Positions 26,215 through 35,471 of a stretch of DNA of 64,000 nt are shown here, piece after piece; within the stretch, counting starts at the first letter, position 1, and the number at the start of each line of letters is the position of its first letter. Location: the NCBI GenBank assembly GCA_028285545.1, contig JANQPA010000076.1, forward strand, positions 1-64,000, written 5' to 3'. The notes beneath the pieces are model-generated. The model did no database searches. It was given only the letters and a program-made list of their open reading frames with translations, and was not told where the DNA came from. Made by a program: the position numbers and the translations under genes. Origin of the DNA: Saprospiraceae bacterium (GTDB lineage: Bacteria; Bacteroidota; Bacteroidia; Chitinophagales; Saprospiraceae).

Positions 26215-27115
26215 TGGGAGTACCTTGATAATCGCCGGGGAATAAAATATAGTATTGATTCAAGTATAACTCATTCTGAATATGGTAATGATATTCAGCT
26301 GTATTTGAATGCTGGGTGGTACTAATATGCCCTCCTGAAGCATCTAAATCATTAGGATAATTTCCGGTTGAATTACATTTTCTGCCGTAGAGAAAGAAGC
26401 CATCAGCAATAATTCCAATTAGTTTATCATCATTCAGAGACCAGGCAATGGGTTCGATATGGTAATGATAACTTTGTGGTCCGGTATGTGCACCGGTATA
26501 ATCTAATGAACTGATGGCATTGTCAATAGGTACATTGGGACCTTCCTGATCATTATAAATCACCGCACCACTTATAGCCATACCTATGGGCCCCAATCCA
26601 GTTGATGAAGATCTTGAGGCCTTGCTGGGATTTGCTGACACTCTAAGGGTAAAGAAACCATCAAAATCATCAATGAATCCTGGAGCCATTTGATCATATG
26701 AGGTAACGGTTGGTTCTACAAAAAGAGGATGATTGGAAGTAACAGTGGCTCTTCCTCGGCCGTTAACTGAAGACCAATAGGGAGAAGTGTGGTTTGGATG
26801 TCCATTAGTTTCTAAAACAACGTCGCTACCATCCAGGTAGATGGTAAAATTTTCTTTATCAAAATCATCAAATGCACTGTGTAAGGTGATTTCAGCATTG
26901 GCACTATCATCTGTATCTGAATTGTTGGATACAAATCCCGAAGGTTGTTGGCAAGCACTTTGGCTGACATTGGGATTTCCCAAGCCATCATTATCTGCAT
27001 CCTGGTACCAGGTAGTTAGGGGACAAGAACCTTCTTCATCAGAACTGCAACCAGTGAAAAAGGCTAAGGCGATAAACATAAGAATGAATGACCGATTGGT
27101 TTTCATATTTTTCAA
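26201..27115 (-). CDS. YHYH-domain lipoprotein with MopE-like metal-binding motif
   Basis: The 304-residue lipoprotein (lipobox TGC, Cys23) begins with a short segment of the form W-Y-x-D-A-D-N-D-G-x-G-N-P ... C-x-x-P-x-G-F-V ... D-x-D-D (about 36-71). This resembles the repeat found in the copper-binding protein MopE and many secreted Bacteroidota proteins. The main domain is YHYH, with YHYH at 216-219 after HTGPQS and a second YHYH at 275-278. YHYH proteins have no established function; the clustered histidines suggest metal binding, which is inference. It overlaps the YwqK-like gene and lies in the same run as SCO1 and another YHYH gene. Confidence 0.85.
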   Translation of the reverse strand: MKNMKTNRSFILMFIALAFFTGCSSDEEGSCPLTTWYQDADNDGLGNPNVSQSACQQPSGFVSNNSDTDDSANAEITLHSAFDDFDKENFTIYLDGSDVVLETNGHPNHTSPYWSSVNGRGRATVTSNHPLFVEPTVTSYDQMAPGFIDDFDGFFTLRVSANPSKASRSSSTGLGPIGMAISGAVIYNDQEGPNVPIDNAISSLDYTGAHTGPQSYHYHIEPIAWSLNDDKLIGIIADGFFLYGRKCNSTGNYPNDLDASGGHISTTQHSNTAEYHYHIQNELYLNQYYILFPGDYQGTPNAVQ

Positions 27116-27182
27116 TTTATTGAATGATTTTACTCTTAGATGTCAATAAATTGAAAACCTTGCGCCCCCTAAGCTATATTTT

Positions 27183-27878
27183 TTATATTATCTCAAAAAT
27201 CACTTCTAAATTATAGGTCACTACTATGGGCTGGAACCCGGAAACTACTGTCTGTGTTTGCTCTGTCTGATAGAAATTAGCGCGCTCGTTAATACCACTT
27301 CGATTGTTTATTTCTGCGATGTTTAAAACTTTTCCTAGTTTGCGGCCGGAATTTTTTAGGATTAATTCTGCTTTTTGCCTGGCATTCTCAAAAGCTTTCT
27401 CTCGGCTTTTATTTAGGTAGTCTTCCCTTTCCGTATGTCTGTATTCTGTTATGTTAAAATCAACCACCATTTGATCAAATAAGTCATTTGATTCCAAATG
27501 TCGGATTAAATCAACATACTGTTTGGTGTTCTCGATGCAGATAATCAAACTCTTTTTTAACCTTCTTTTTAAATACGTCCTGTTTTCATAAGGCCTAACA
27601 ATTTCAACTCCACCCATGGTGATTTTATCTTCATCCAATTTTAATTTATTAATAGTCTTCAGGACCTTTTTCTCAATATCTTCTATAGCCACCTTACTTT
27701 CTGAGGATTCTTCTTTATCTGTAAAATATTCCTGATAGGCAATTCGGATAATGATCTCATTAGGTGAAAGATTGTATTCCGAATGGCCAGTGACTTTTAT
27801 AGTATTTTGGGCAAATAAAGTTTGACTTCCAAGGATGTTGAGTGTTAAGACAAGCACGAGTACAAAATTTCGTTTCAT
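27183..27878 (-). CDS. SIMPL (DUF541) domain protein, exported
   Basis: The 231-residue protein has a signal peptide (hydrophobic core VLVLTLNILGSQTLFA, cut near residue 23) and one SIMPL/DUF541 domain: IKVTGHSEYNLSPNEI at the start, IENTKQYVDLIRHLE in the middle, and AFENARQKAELILKNSGRKLGKVLNIAE towards the end. The family includes BP26/OMP28-like periplasmic proteins that form ring oligomers; their role is unclear. It sits between the sulfatase and first YHYH genes on the same strand (gaps of 97 and 67 bp), so it may be in the same transcription unit. Confidence 0.85.
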   Translation of the reverse strand: MKRNFVLVLVLTLNILGSQTLFAQNTIKVTGHSEYNLSPNEIIIRIAYQEYFTDKEESSESKVAIEDIEKKVLKTINKLKLDEDKITMGGVEIVRPYENRTYLKRRLKKSLIICIENTKQYVDLIRHLESNDLFDQMVVDFNITEYRHTEREDYLNKSREKAFENARQKAELILKNSGRKLGKVLNIAEINNRSGINERANFYQTEQTQTVVSGFQPIVVTYNLEVIFEII

Positions 27879-27975
27879 AATAAAGGCGTTTTTGGTTTTT
27901 TTAGTGGATAGACAAAACTGACATTGGATGACACTGGCAGGTTAGTCATCAATGGTTTTAAAAAAGATCCTAAAA

Positions 27976-29631
27976 TTAGTCTCGTAAAATACTGACTTTA
28001 AAAGTATAATGAAACGGTTCTAGTATTTCAGTGCCTGTATTTGGGAAAATATTAACGATTAACATTTGAGGGGCAATAGAAGCAAGGTCAATTTGGATTT
28101 TATCCTGCCCTTGGGGTATATTTTCTGTTTGCAAGCTTTGACCCAGAATGGTTGAGATTCTTACTATGTAATCACTCTGTGATTGAATATCTTGTTTTTC
28201 TATGGTTAAAATATGCGAAGCAGGATTGGGGTAAACTTTAAAGGCATTTGGTAGGGATATTTCATCAGTATCTGTAACCTGGCAGGGAGTACAGGAGTTT
28301 CCACCACAATCAATCCCTGTTTCATTCCCATTCTGGATAAAATCACGGCAGGACCAGGAATCCCTTATTTTTTCAGCTTCTGATTCAAGATCTGCTTTAA
28401 TGCTTTGCTGGTCTGGGTTTAGCCCAATTGCCATTAAATCATTCACCTCTAGGGAATCTGACAGAAGGTTATAAAATTCTTGAGAACCATTTGAAAAATT
28501 AATTAATTTGTATTCCTTACTTCGAATGGTCCAACCTCCATTATTTGCATCCGAAAGTTCTGAATAATTATAGTTTCTAGTAGCTCCTTGTTCATTATTT
28601 AGAAGATGATGAAAACTAAGGCTATTATAAATTCCATTGGATAATTCGATTCCTGCCATTTCTATTATAGTTGCATATAGATCAGCGGCGTGGATCAATG
28701 ACTCTTCTCTTTCTCCTTTCCTGGAAACTCCTTTGCCACTTATAATCATGGGAACTCTTATTCCGCCTTGATAAAGGGTGCTTTTTCCTCTTCCTGCAGG
28801 ATAATCTTGTACAAAACTACTTGGAGTTCCATTATCACCAATGTAGATAATGATGGTATTGGACCTGACAGGTTCTGGTATAGCATTTAATAATCTATTG
28901 ATTTCAAAGTCGACAGACTCAATCATGGCTATATATTTCCTGAAATTTGATCCCGTTGCAGGTATGGAATACATTTCTTGGGGTGGTTCATGAAAAGGGC
29001 TGTGCGGAGCAACATGAGCTAACCATAAAAACCAAGGTTGTGATTGCTGATTTATCCAGCTTATGGCCGTGTCTGTTAAGGTACTGGTCACATAACTATC
29101 TACACTGTTAGTAGTGCCTGCCTCTGTTTTGTCCCATTGAAAATAATCATCCACCTGAGCTGGTAGTATTCCCATAAAATAATCCGCCCCATGATTTAGT
29201 GGTGCCAAAGGATCGGCAGGTGAGGAGATATGCCATTTGCCAATTAATGCGTCAGAATATAGTCTATTTGTGCCTTCTTCAATGGCTTTGAAAATAGAGG
29301 TATGACTTAGATCCAAATTCCCTGGTGATCGGGTAACCCCTGTTTTAACCCCATATTTACCACTCATTATTGCGGCCCTGGTAGGCGTACATTTTGGAGT
29401 AGCCCACACGTTGTCAAAGAGTATTCCAGAATCTCTTAGGCTATCGAGCGTTGGTGTATTTGGCATTAGTGCCCCTTGATGGTAACCATTGCTAACATCG
29501 ACTCCTACATCATCTGAAATGATGAGCAAAATATTAGGTGTTTGAGCAAAAGAAAAACCAAAACATAAACTGAAAAAAATAAAGAATCGCACCTTTAGGG
29601 ATCTGAAAATTTTAAGTTGATTGCTGTTCAT
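27976..29631 (-). CDS. Secreted arylsulfatase-family enzyme with T9SS sorting domain
   Basis: The 551-residue protein has a signal peptide (about 1-30, ending FSFAQ) and a sulfatase domain: TPNILLIISDDVG supplies the metal-binding Asp pair (40-41), and KCTPTRAAIMSGKYG holds the C-x-P-x-R motif whose Cys81 must be converted to formylglycine. GKWHIS and YIGDNGTPS are further conserved blocks. A cysteine-rich linker (IQNGNETGIDCGG) and a C-terminal T9SS type A domain (FKVYPNP ... VNIFPNTG) follow, so the enzyme is exported by type IX secretion. Its closest role is desulfation of a glycan or aryl ester; no formylglycine-generating enzyme is in the window. It starts 11 bp after the DUF6702-like gene. 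Confidence 0.9.
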   Translation of the reverse strand: MNSNQLKIFRSLKVRFFIFFSLCFGFSFAQTPNILLIISDDVGVDVSNGYHQGALMPNTPTLDSLRDSGILFDNVWATPKCTPTRAAIMSGKYGVKTGVTRSPGNLDLSHTSIFKAIEEGTNRLYSDALIGKWHISSPADPLAPLNHGADYFMGILPAQVDDYFQWDKTEAGTTNSVDSYVTSTLTDTAISWINQQSQPWFLWLAHVAPHSPFHEPPQEMYSIPATGSNFRKYIAMIESVDFEINRLLNAIPEPVRSNTIIIYIGDNGTPSSFVQDYPAGRGKSTLYQGGIRVPMIISGKGVSRKGEREESLIHAADLYATIIEMAGIELSNGIYNSLSFHHLLNNEQGATRNYNYSELSDANNGGWTIRSKEYKLINFSNGSQEFYNLLSDSLEVNDLMAIGLNPDQQSIKADLESEAEKIRDSWSCRDFIQNGNETGIDCGGNSCTPCQVTDTDEISLPNAFKVYPNPASHILTIEKQDIQSQSDYIVRISTILGQSLQTENIPQGQDKIQIDLASIAPQMLIVNIFPNTGTEILEPFHYTFKVSILRD

Positions 29632-29642
29632 GCCTTGTAAAA

Positions 29643-30125
29643 TTATTCCGAATAATTAATGAAAGTAGTCATTCTATCCTTATGGAGTCTAAATCCCCTG
29701 GTTTTTCCATTTAAATGAGCATATATAAGGTTGGAATGGTCTTCGATGACATCAACCAAACAGGAATTATAAATGCCTATTTTTTGAACAGCATCTCCAA
29801 AATCCGAAAAAACTGCCTTGATTTCGTAGTGATGATCTTCTAGAGTGATTTTTTGAAAAGAAACGGATGCCTCCTGGTCATTAATGGTCCATTTTAAATG
29901 TCTTTTCAAATATTTTTTCACCAAATTATTCCTTCTAAAATGATAATAGGGAAGAGACTTTCTATTAAAATCAAAAAGAAGTGCTTTTTCAAAATCTCCC
30001 TGATCAAACACCATTACCAATTCAAGTTCATTATTTTTTAATTGTAGATCATAAGTTGCTAGAGGAATCTCATGTGCAGGCAATAAAGCATTAAGCAGTA
30101 AAAATGAAAGGGTGATGATATCCAT
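29643..30125 (-). CDS. DUF6702-like exported protein
   Basis: The 160-residue protein has a short signal peptide (MDIITLSFLLLNALLPAHE) and then a compact beta-rich domain beginning HEIPLATYDLQLKNNELELVMVFDQGDFEKAL. The layout resembles DUF6702 proteins, which are similar to the N-terminal domain of HupE/UreJ-type metal transporters; I assign this at moderate confidence from the pattern only. The mature part is rich in histidines and acidic residues (LEDHHYEIKAVFSD). It lies between the second YHYH gene (14 bp) and the sulfatase gene (11 bp), so the three are almost certainly co-transcribed. Confidence 0.6.
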   Translation of the reverse strand: MDIITLSFLLLNALLPAHEIPLATYDLQLKNNELELVMVFDQGDFEKALLFDFNRKSLPYYHFRRNNLVKKYLKRHLKWTINDQEASVSFQKITLEDHHYEIKAVFSDFGDAVQKIGIYNSCLVDVIEDHSNLIYAHLNGKTRGFRLHKDRMTTFINYSE

Positions 30126-30139
30126 GATTTTTACTTTTA

Positions 30140-31147
30140 TTAATTTTCAAAAGAAGGATGTGGAGTCCCGGAAATACATCTGCTTATCTGAGGGAAATCA
30201 TCTGTAATCACATAAAAATAGTTGAAGGTTTTGTCTCCCTCAACTGTTGGGATAGTAACATCTCTTTGGATGCCATTGCATTCATCAAGGTCACCCAGGC
30301 CATTAACGTATTCATAGTCATTTGTATATTTCCCAGAATAAGAACCGCAGGGTGCAGAAATTCCATTACCAGGTCTTAGCCCTTCTTTCAATCTGTAACT
30401 AGGTTTTAATAATGCCAAACCTCCGGTACCATCAGGGGCATACCTGTAAAGAATAGGATAACCATCCGAAGCCCAGCCAATCTGGACCGGAGCTGTCGGG
30501 ATCGCTCCCGTACTAATACCTGTGAGGAAGGTTTCAGCATATTCAAACATATTTCCATGGTAATGGTATCCCTGAGGTCCTTTGTGGGCTGAAGAACAAT
30601 CCAATGCTACCAAATCTGCTCCATTACCTTGATTCATAGTAGGTTCAAAAACCCAGTCCCAGTTGAGTTCTCCGGTTTGTGTGTTTTCAAAAATAAAAGG
30701 TTCGGCAGGAGCAGGAGCCAATAAAACACCATTTAGTGCTACGCCAAAAAAACGAGCAGGCCGATTATTGTCTCTAAGCACACTGGTAATTTCGGCGGCT
30801 AGGCTAGGACTAGCATCTACCATTAAGGTTCGATTGATGGGCTCTACTACCACTCCGGGGCGAGTGCCAAAAATATGATTGGGATAAGAATTAGTTGTAA
30901 TGGTCCTCAAATCATTATTGATCCTTTCAGCATATTCGCTAGTTGATGATGGGGCGATATCACAGCCAATATTTACGATACTGGTTGAATTATTATTAGG
31001 GCAATCCGTATCACTAATTCCCGTTCCTGGATTCGGCATTGGATTGGGAGTAGGGGTGGGGTCTTCGTCTTTTTGGCAGGAGGATAAAAAAAGAATAAAA
31101 CCTGCCATAAAAAGCAGAGAATAAAGCTTGCTTATTTTCATGTTCAT
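30140..31147 (-). CDS. YHYH-domain lipoprotein
   Basis: The 335-residue protein has lipobox LSSC (Cys24) and a proline/threonine linker (DPTPTPNPMPNPGTG) leading to a YHYH domain with HKGPQGYHYHGNMFEY (YHYH at 194-197), FGVALNGVLLAPAPAEPF, and GWASDGYPILYRYAPDG downstream. The domain is of unknown function. It resembles the first YHYH protein at 26201-27115 but lacks its MopE-like segment. It is the first gene of the minus-strand run that ends at SCO1; 93 bp separate it from the next gene upstream. Confidence 0.87.
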   Translation of the reverse strand: MNMKISKLYSLLFMAGFILFLSSCQKDEDPTPTPNPMPNPGTGISDTDCPNNNSTSIVNIGCDIAPSSTSEYAERINNDLRTITTNSYPNHIFGTRPGVVVEPINRTLMVDASPSLAAEITSVLRDNNRPARFFGVALNGVLLAPAPAEPFIFENTQTGELNWDWVFEPTMNQGNGADLVALDCSSAHKGPQGYHYHGNMFEYAETFLTGISTGAIPTAPVQIGWASDGYPILYRYAPDGTGGLALLKPSYRLKEGLRPGNGISAPCGSYSGKYTNDYEYVNGLGDLDECNGIQRDVTIPTVEGDKTFNYFYVITDDFPQISRCISGTPHPSFEN

Positions 31148-31240
31148 GTGTATAGCTTACAATTAAGAAGGTGCGAAATATTTCTGATTATAAGCTTAGA
31201 CCTGCCTTATTATAAAAGGTTTAATGGAGAAAAAAATAAA

Positions 31241-32047
31241 TTAATAGGGTGCTTGAATAGCCTTGAACTGATATTCATTCATGTCAACAATAACTCGTTC
31301 ATCTATGATTTTTTCCTTGCCAAGATCGGCCTTATGAATTTTCCCCTGCTTGGTCCAATAGATTTTTTCATCTCTAAAATCCATCCAGTCAGAGGCAATA
31401 TCCAATATAAGACCAGCATTTTTATGAATGAGTTGGTTAGAATCATAATAGACGCTTCGACCAGGTTGATCACTTTGGTTTACCCCACATCTTTTAAGAA
31501 TATGCCATTCTTTGTCGTATTTTTTTTCAAAAAAATGATTCTTACCTTCTGATTTTATCATGGTCCATCCCTCTCGAATCAATCTGGGAAAATAAACTCC
31601 CCGGCACTCATTGGTAACAATAGGAGCTTCTATTTTCCCTCTTTTTACTTCAAAATCAGAGTTTTTGTAGAGGGATTTATGCGGGAAACGCTCATTTAAA
31701 TGATAGGTTTTTTTGTCCAGAAACAAGCCACCCCCATTCCAGGCATCTCCCTTGGCCCATAAATCAATGGCTTTTAAATAGGGAAATCTGGATAGGGCCG
31801 TCCAGGCACCCTTAGTTTCACTTTTCCATTTTCCATTCAAAGCAAAATAGATAATATATTTTCCATCCGGCGACAGGTCACTTCTGCGTTCATAAATTTT
31901 GCCTTTGAGCCATTGTCCTTGAGTGAGTTCATAAGTAGCAAGATCAAAGCCAAAAAAGCCAACTCTTTTGGAAGGGCCTCTTCTAATGATGAGAACTTTG
32001 TTTAAGTTGGGCCTACTCAGAATATGCAATCTGGCTGGGAAGCTCAT
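31241..32047 (-). CDS. Uncharacterised protein, WD40-like single-chain fold suggested
   Basis: The frame opens with an ATG at 32092, but that codon lies within a TAAATTTG promoter box (minus strand, 32090-32097), so I prefer the ATG at 32047 (MSFPARLHILSRPNLN). The protein of about 268 residues has no signal peptide and reads as a beta-rich scaffold with LSPDGKYIIYFALNGKW, WTALSRFPYLKAIDLWAKGDAW, KNHFFEKKYDKEWHILKR and KIYWTKQGKIHKADL, which resemble propeller-like strands. I know similar proteins as uncharacterised conserved bacterial proteins and will not assign a function. It is divergent from the permease gene. Confidence 0.65.
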   Translation of the reverse strand: MSFPARLHILSRPNLNKVLIIRRGPSKRVGFFGFDLATYELTQGQWLKGKIYERRSDLSPDGKYIIYFALNGKWKSETKGAWTALSRFPYLKAIDLWAKGDAWNGGGLFLDKKTYHLNERFPHKSLYKNSDFEVKRGKIEAPIVTNECRGVYFPRLIREGWTMIKSEGKNHFFEKKYDKEWHILKRCGVNQSDQPGRSVYYDSNQLIHKNAGLILDIASDWMDFRDEKIYWTKQGKIHKADLGKEKIIDERVIVDMNEYQFKAIQAPY

Positions 32048-32089
32048 AAATATGTTGTTTACCACATAATAAAATTCAATTATGTCAAG

Positions 32090-32097
32090 CAAATTTA
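32090..32097 (-). promoter_or_regulatory. Candidate -7 box TAAATTTG for the uncharacterised gene
   Basis: On the minus strand the sequence reads TAAATTTG, a perfect TAnnTTTG match. Transcription would start near 32080, giving a leader of about 35 nt before the ATG at 32047. No TTG lies at the ideal upstream distance, so support comes from the -7 box only. Confidence 0.45.
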
Positions 32098-32169
32098 GGA
32101 ATAATTGGTTCCCTTACGGAATATTTTTTATTTAATGGAGATGGTGATCCAAGAGGATGTATAAATCGT

Positions 32170-34638
32170 ATGTTTACTAAAGCACTCAAAAAAATGCCTA
32201 TGAATTTTTATTACCTGAAACTGGCTTTCCGGAGTATTAAAAAGAATATTCTCTTTTCTTTCATCAATATATTTGGTTTAGGAATTGGTTTAGCAGCTTG
32301 CATCCTCATTTTCGCCTACTTATCTATTGAGTGGAATTATGATACATTCCACCCTGACTTTGAAAAGGTTTATCGAGTCAAACAGAATCTACAGAGGGAA
32401 GGTGTTTTAATGGAAAGCGCCACCACTTTTTCGAGTGTAGGACCAGAATTAAAACAGAATTATCCCGGAGTTAAGGAAAGCTGCAGGATACATCGATTAT
32501 CAGGTAATATTGCAGTAAAGTATGAGGATCAGGTTTATAGAGAAAATAAACTACTTGGAGTAGATACCAGCTTTTTCAATATTTTTAATTTTCCGTTTAT
32601 ATATGGAGAAGCTTCTTCTGCACTTAGCCAGGCCAATTCAGTAATCGTTAGTAAGTCTTTGGCACAAAAATATTTCGCCGATGCTAATCCAATTGGAAAA
32701 GAGTTGATAATTCACGGCGCCTATGGCACCTGGACAAGTGCTGGCTATGTTGAACAAACCAATTATATTGTTTCAGGAGTTATCGACGATTTACCCATTA
32801 ATACGCATCTGGAATTTGACATCCTAATATCTTTTAAATTATTTTCTAATCTGGAGCGCGAATTAAGAAACTGGGGAGATGGCTTTTATACCTATATAAA
32901 AATCAATGATGAGTCGCAATTGGATAGAATTGCAGGTGGTATGGCCAGTATTTCAGATCAATATCGATCTGGCCAGGATATAAATTTGGAATTGCAAAAA
33001 ATGCAGGGTATCCATTTATCTTCTAATCTGGTCAATGAGATAAAGGTAAATGGAAATGCAAAACTTAATTGGCTCTTATTGGGGGTAGCTTTTATATTAC
33101 TTTTAGTGGCAGGAACCAATTATATCAATTTTTCTACTGCCAGATCCTTTTATCGTAAAGATGAAATTGGCATTCGGAAAATATTTGGGGCTAACCAAAA
33201 ACAGCTATTCCATCAGTTATTATGGGAAGCATTCGCTCTCAATGCTTTATCCCTTCTTCTGGCTTTTTTTCTATTAAAATTTACCGAGCCCATTTCAAAC
33301 CAATTGATAGGGTACTCATTAATGGATGGATTAGGAGGCTTAACATTTTGGTTAATTAATCTAGGGGCCTTGGGTATCGCTACTTTGATCACCGGATTAT
33401 ATCCTGCCTATTTGATTTCAAAGCTTAAATCGGATAACTTAATTAAGGGGAATAAGAACAGCTTGTTTTCAAAGTCAAGAACTCGAAATAGCCTCCTGGT
33501 GTTCCAGTTTGCTGTTTCGATATTGGTTATTGGATGTACCCTGACACTCTTCCAGCAAATGTCTTTTATGCAAAATAAAGACCTTGGTTTGGAACTAGGA
33601 CAAACTTTGGCTGTCAATGGACCTAGTGTCAACAATGGAAATGATTCTCTTTATTTTGCTCGACTTAGTAATTTCAAAACGGAAGCCCTGAAATTTAGCA
33701 ACATAAAAAATGTAACATCCGCCAATTTTATACCTGGGCAGGAAATAAGAGGTGAAGCACAAGGCTATGTGCGCAAAGTGGGGACGCCAGAGGAAAATGC
33801 TAATGCTTATTCTTTTACTCAAATTGATTTTGATTTTATCCCCAATTTTGATATCGAAATAATTGCCGGAAGAGCTTTTGATGATTCTTATGCTTTGGAT
33901 AGAACCCCTAGACAAACTGTAATAATCAATAGGGAGGCTTGCCGTCTGCTAGGCTTTGAATCCATTGAAGAAGCCATAGGCCAAAAGATTGTATACCGGA
34001 TTAATTCTACCCCTACGATTGTGGGGGTGGTCGAAAACTTTCATCAATATTCTTTACAAAGGAATTTTCAGCCTATAATTTTTGAAGCACGAAAGACTCC
34101 TAAAGCTTTTTACTACCTGAAATTTTCTTCCCAAATTGCCCCGGAGCAACTCAATGCTTTGAGAATTTCATGGGCTAAGATATTCCCGGGTAACCCTTTC
34201 AATTACTTTTTCTTAGATGATTTTTATGATCAACAATATTATCAGGAGAGCCGCTTCTTAAAGGCTTTTAGTATTTTTTCTATTTTGGCCGTTTTGATCT
34301 CTGCATTGGGTTTGCTTGGCTTGGTTTATTTTATTGCATCTAGTAAAATTAAAGAAATAGGGATTAGAAAGACTTTAGGGGCAGGATTTTGGGATATTTA
34401 CTTAGTATTGGGAAAAGGATTCTCCAAATTTATGCTCTTATCGGGTTTGATCGGCATTCCTTTTATCTATTATTTTTCAAATGAATGGCTAGCTGAATTT
34501 GCCTTTAGGATTGATATTTCCTGGTGGATGCTGCTGACCCCTCTACTATTATTAACTTTCATTACCCTCACAATAATTACGCTGCAGAGTATCTGGTCCT
34601 ATCGAAAGGATCCGGTAATTTCCTTAAGAGAGAAATGA
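32170..34638 (+). CDS. MacB/FtsX-type ABC transporter permease
   Basis: The 822-residue membrane protein follows the duplicated layout of Bacteroidota MacB-like permeases: YYLKLAFRSIKKNILFSFINIFGLGIGLAA (first helix, near 14-45), a large periplasmic MacB_PCD domain, three helices (about 298-420), a second short coupling helix and periplasmic domain, and a final three-helix FtsX block with GIRKTLGAGFWDIYLVLGKGF. These proteins work with an ATPase in mechanotransmission, not classic transport. No ATPase gene is adjacent, so the partner must be elsewhere. Several ATGs lie within the first 11 codons (MFTKALKKMPMN), so the exact start is uncertain. Confidence 0.9.
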   Translation: MFTKALKKMPMNFYYLKLAFRSIKKNILFSFINIFGLGIGLAACILIFAYLSIEWNYDTFHPDFEKVYRVKQNLQREGVLMESATTFSSVGPELKQNYPGVKESCRIHRLSGNIAVKYEDQVYRENKLLGVDTSFFNIFNFPFIYGEASSALSQANSVIVSKSLAQKYFADANPIGKELIIHGAYGTWTSAGYVEQTNYIVSGVIDDLPINTHLEFDILISFKLFSNLERELRNWGDGFYTYIKINDESQLDRIAGGMASISDQYRSGQDINLELQKMQGIHLSSNLVNEIKVNGNAKLNWLLLGVAFILLLVAGTNYINFSTARSFYRKDEIGIRKIFGANQKQLFHQLLWEAFALNALSLLLAFFLLKFTEPISNQLIGYSLMDGLGGLTFWLINLGALGIATLITGLYPAYLISKLKSDNLIKGNKNSLFSKSRTRNSLLVFQFAVSILVIGCTLTLFQQMSFMQNKDLGLELGQTLAVNGPSVNNGNDSLYFARLSNFKTEALKFSNIKNVTSANFIPGQEIRGEAQGYVRKVGTPEENANAYSFTQIDFDFIPNFDIEIIAGRAFDDSYALDRTPRQTVIINREACRLLGFESIEEAIGQKIVYRINSTPTIVGVVENFHQYSLQRNFQPIIFEARKTPKAFYYLKFSSQIAPEQLNALRISWAKIFPGNPFNYFFLDDFYDQQYYQESRFLKAFSIFSILAVLISALGLLGLVYFIASSKIKEIGIRKTLGAGFWDIYLVLGKGFSKFMLLSGLIGIPFIYYFSNEWLAEFAFRIDISWWMLLTPLLLLTFITLTIITLQSIWSYRKDPVISLREK

Positions 34639-34658
34639 AAATGAGTTAATCGTTAATC

Positions 34659-34706
34659 GTTATTGAGTTATTCGTTATAAAACCTAATAACGAATAACTC
34701 AATAAC
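34659..34706. terminator. Perfect 20-bp stem-loop built from AATAAC units
   Basis: GTTATTGAGTTATTCGTTAT at 34659-34678 pairs perfectly with 34687-34706 across an 8-nt loop (AAAACCTA). More units continue outside the stem (CGTTAATCGTTAA before it; AAATAACCC-AATAAC-AAATAACC after it). It sits between the convergent permease and cupin genes, so it could act as a bidirectional terminator, although the stem is AT-rich and not a classic GC stem. Confidence 0.65.
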
Positions 34707-34791
34707 AAATAACCCAATAACAAATAACCTTTCCCAAATTAAGATTAGATTTATCAGCGATTCCTAATTTTTTATTTATCTGACTTTAGTC

Positions 34792-35355
34792 CTACTTCTC
34801 AATACCAGTATATTTCTTATACAATGCACGGTAGCCTAACATGCGCGCAATTGGTGTAAGAATGGTAGCCAAAAATTTTTGTACAGAGATGGGTAGACCT
34901 GCCAAATAAGAAGGGGTGTCCAAGTATTTGAGGGTTACCATAGCCTGCAAAAATTCAAGATTCCCGTCTTTGACTCTCCCATCATCAGAAAGGCCAATCA
35001 GGTTTTCGATAAAATAGTCAATATCATAAGCAGGTTCAAATATTTGAAGCATTACCAAGGGCTCATCATGAGTATTATAATGATTATGAGCGACGTTCTT
35101 TGGGAGTAGTATTTCTTCACCTGCCTGGAGTGTCTTTTCTTCTCCATTCAGAAAATAAGTCAATTGGCCAGAAATTACTTTAAAGGTTTCGTCTTGTTTG
35201 GTATGGATATGGTCAGGAGCAATTTTTACTTTACTCTTGAGCGTTTGTTTAACAACTACTCTTTCTCCATTGGTATCACTGGCTGTTTCAATAAATTCAA
35301 AAATATTTCCAGTGTTTCTGTCTGTTAAAACTTGACCTTTGTATGGCATAATCAT
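34792..35355 (-). CDS. Cupin-domain protein
   Basis: The 187-residue protein holds a single cupin barrel (about 40-110): VKIAPDHIHTKQDETFKVISGQLTYFLNGEEKTLQAGEEILLPKNVAHNHYN, with His residues in HIHTKQDETF and a NHYN segment as likely metal ligands. Residues 115-187 form a helical tail with no recognised domain. No signal peptide is seen, so it is cytoplasmic. Cupins of this general form serve as dioxygenases, isomerases or binding proteins, and nothing here identifies the substrate. It is downstream of a signalling cluster but 116 bp away, so a link is not shown. Confidence 0.8.
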   Translation of the reverse strand: MIMPYKGQVLTDRNTGNIFEFIETASDTNGERVVVKQTLKSKVKIAPDHIHTKQDETFKVISGQLTYFLNGEEKTLQAGEEILLPKNVAHNHYNTHDEPLVMLQIFEPAYDIDYFIENLIGLSDDGRVKDGNLEFLQAMVTLKYLDTPSYLAGLPISVQKFLATILTPIARMLGYRALYKKYTGIEK

Positions 35356-35471
35356 AAGGTTTTGAGTGAGAAAATGGACTTGATTTTGATTACAAAGTAG
35401 GAGCTAATGGATTGAAAGGCGATTATTTTAAGTGAGCAGCAGCTTTTTTAAGTAAGGGCAGGGATTTTTAA

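Noticed and set aside
32170-34638. Complete ABC efflux operon
   Set aside because: Only the permease is present; no ATP-binding subunit or membrane-fusion protein is adjacent.
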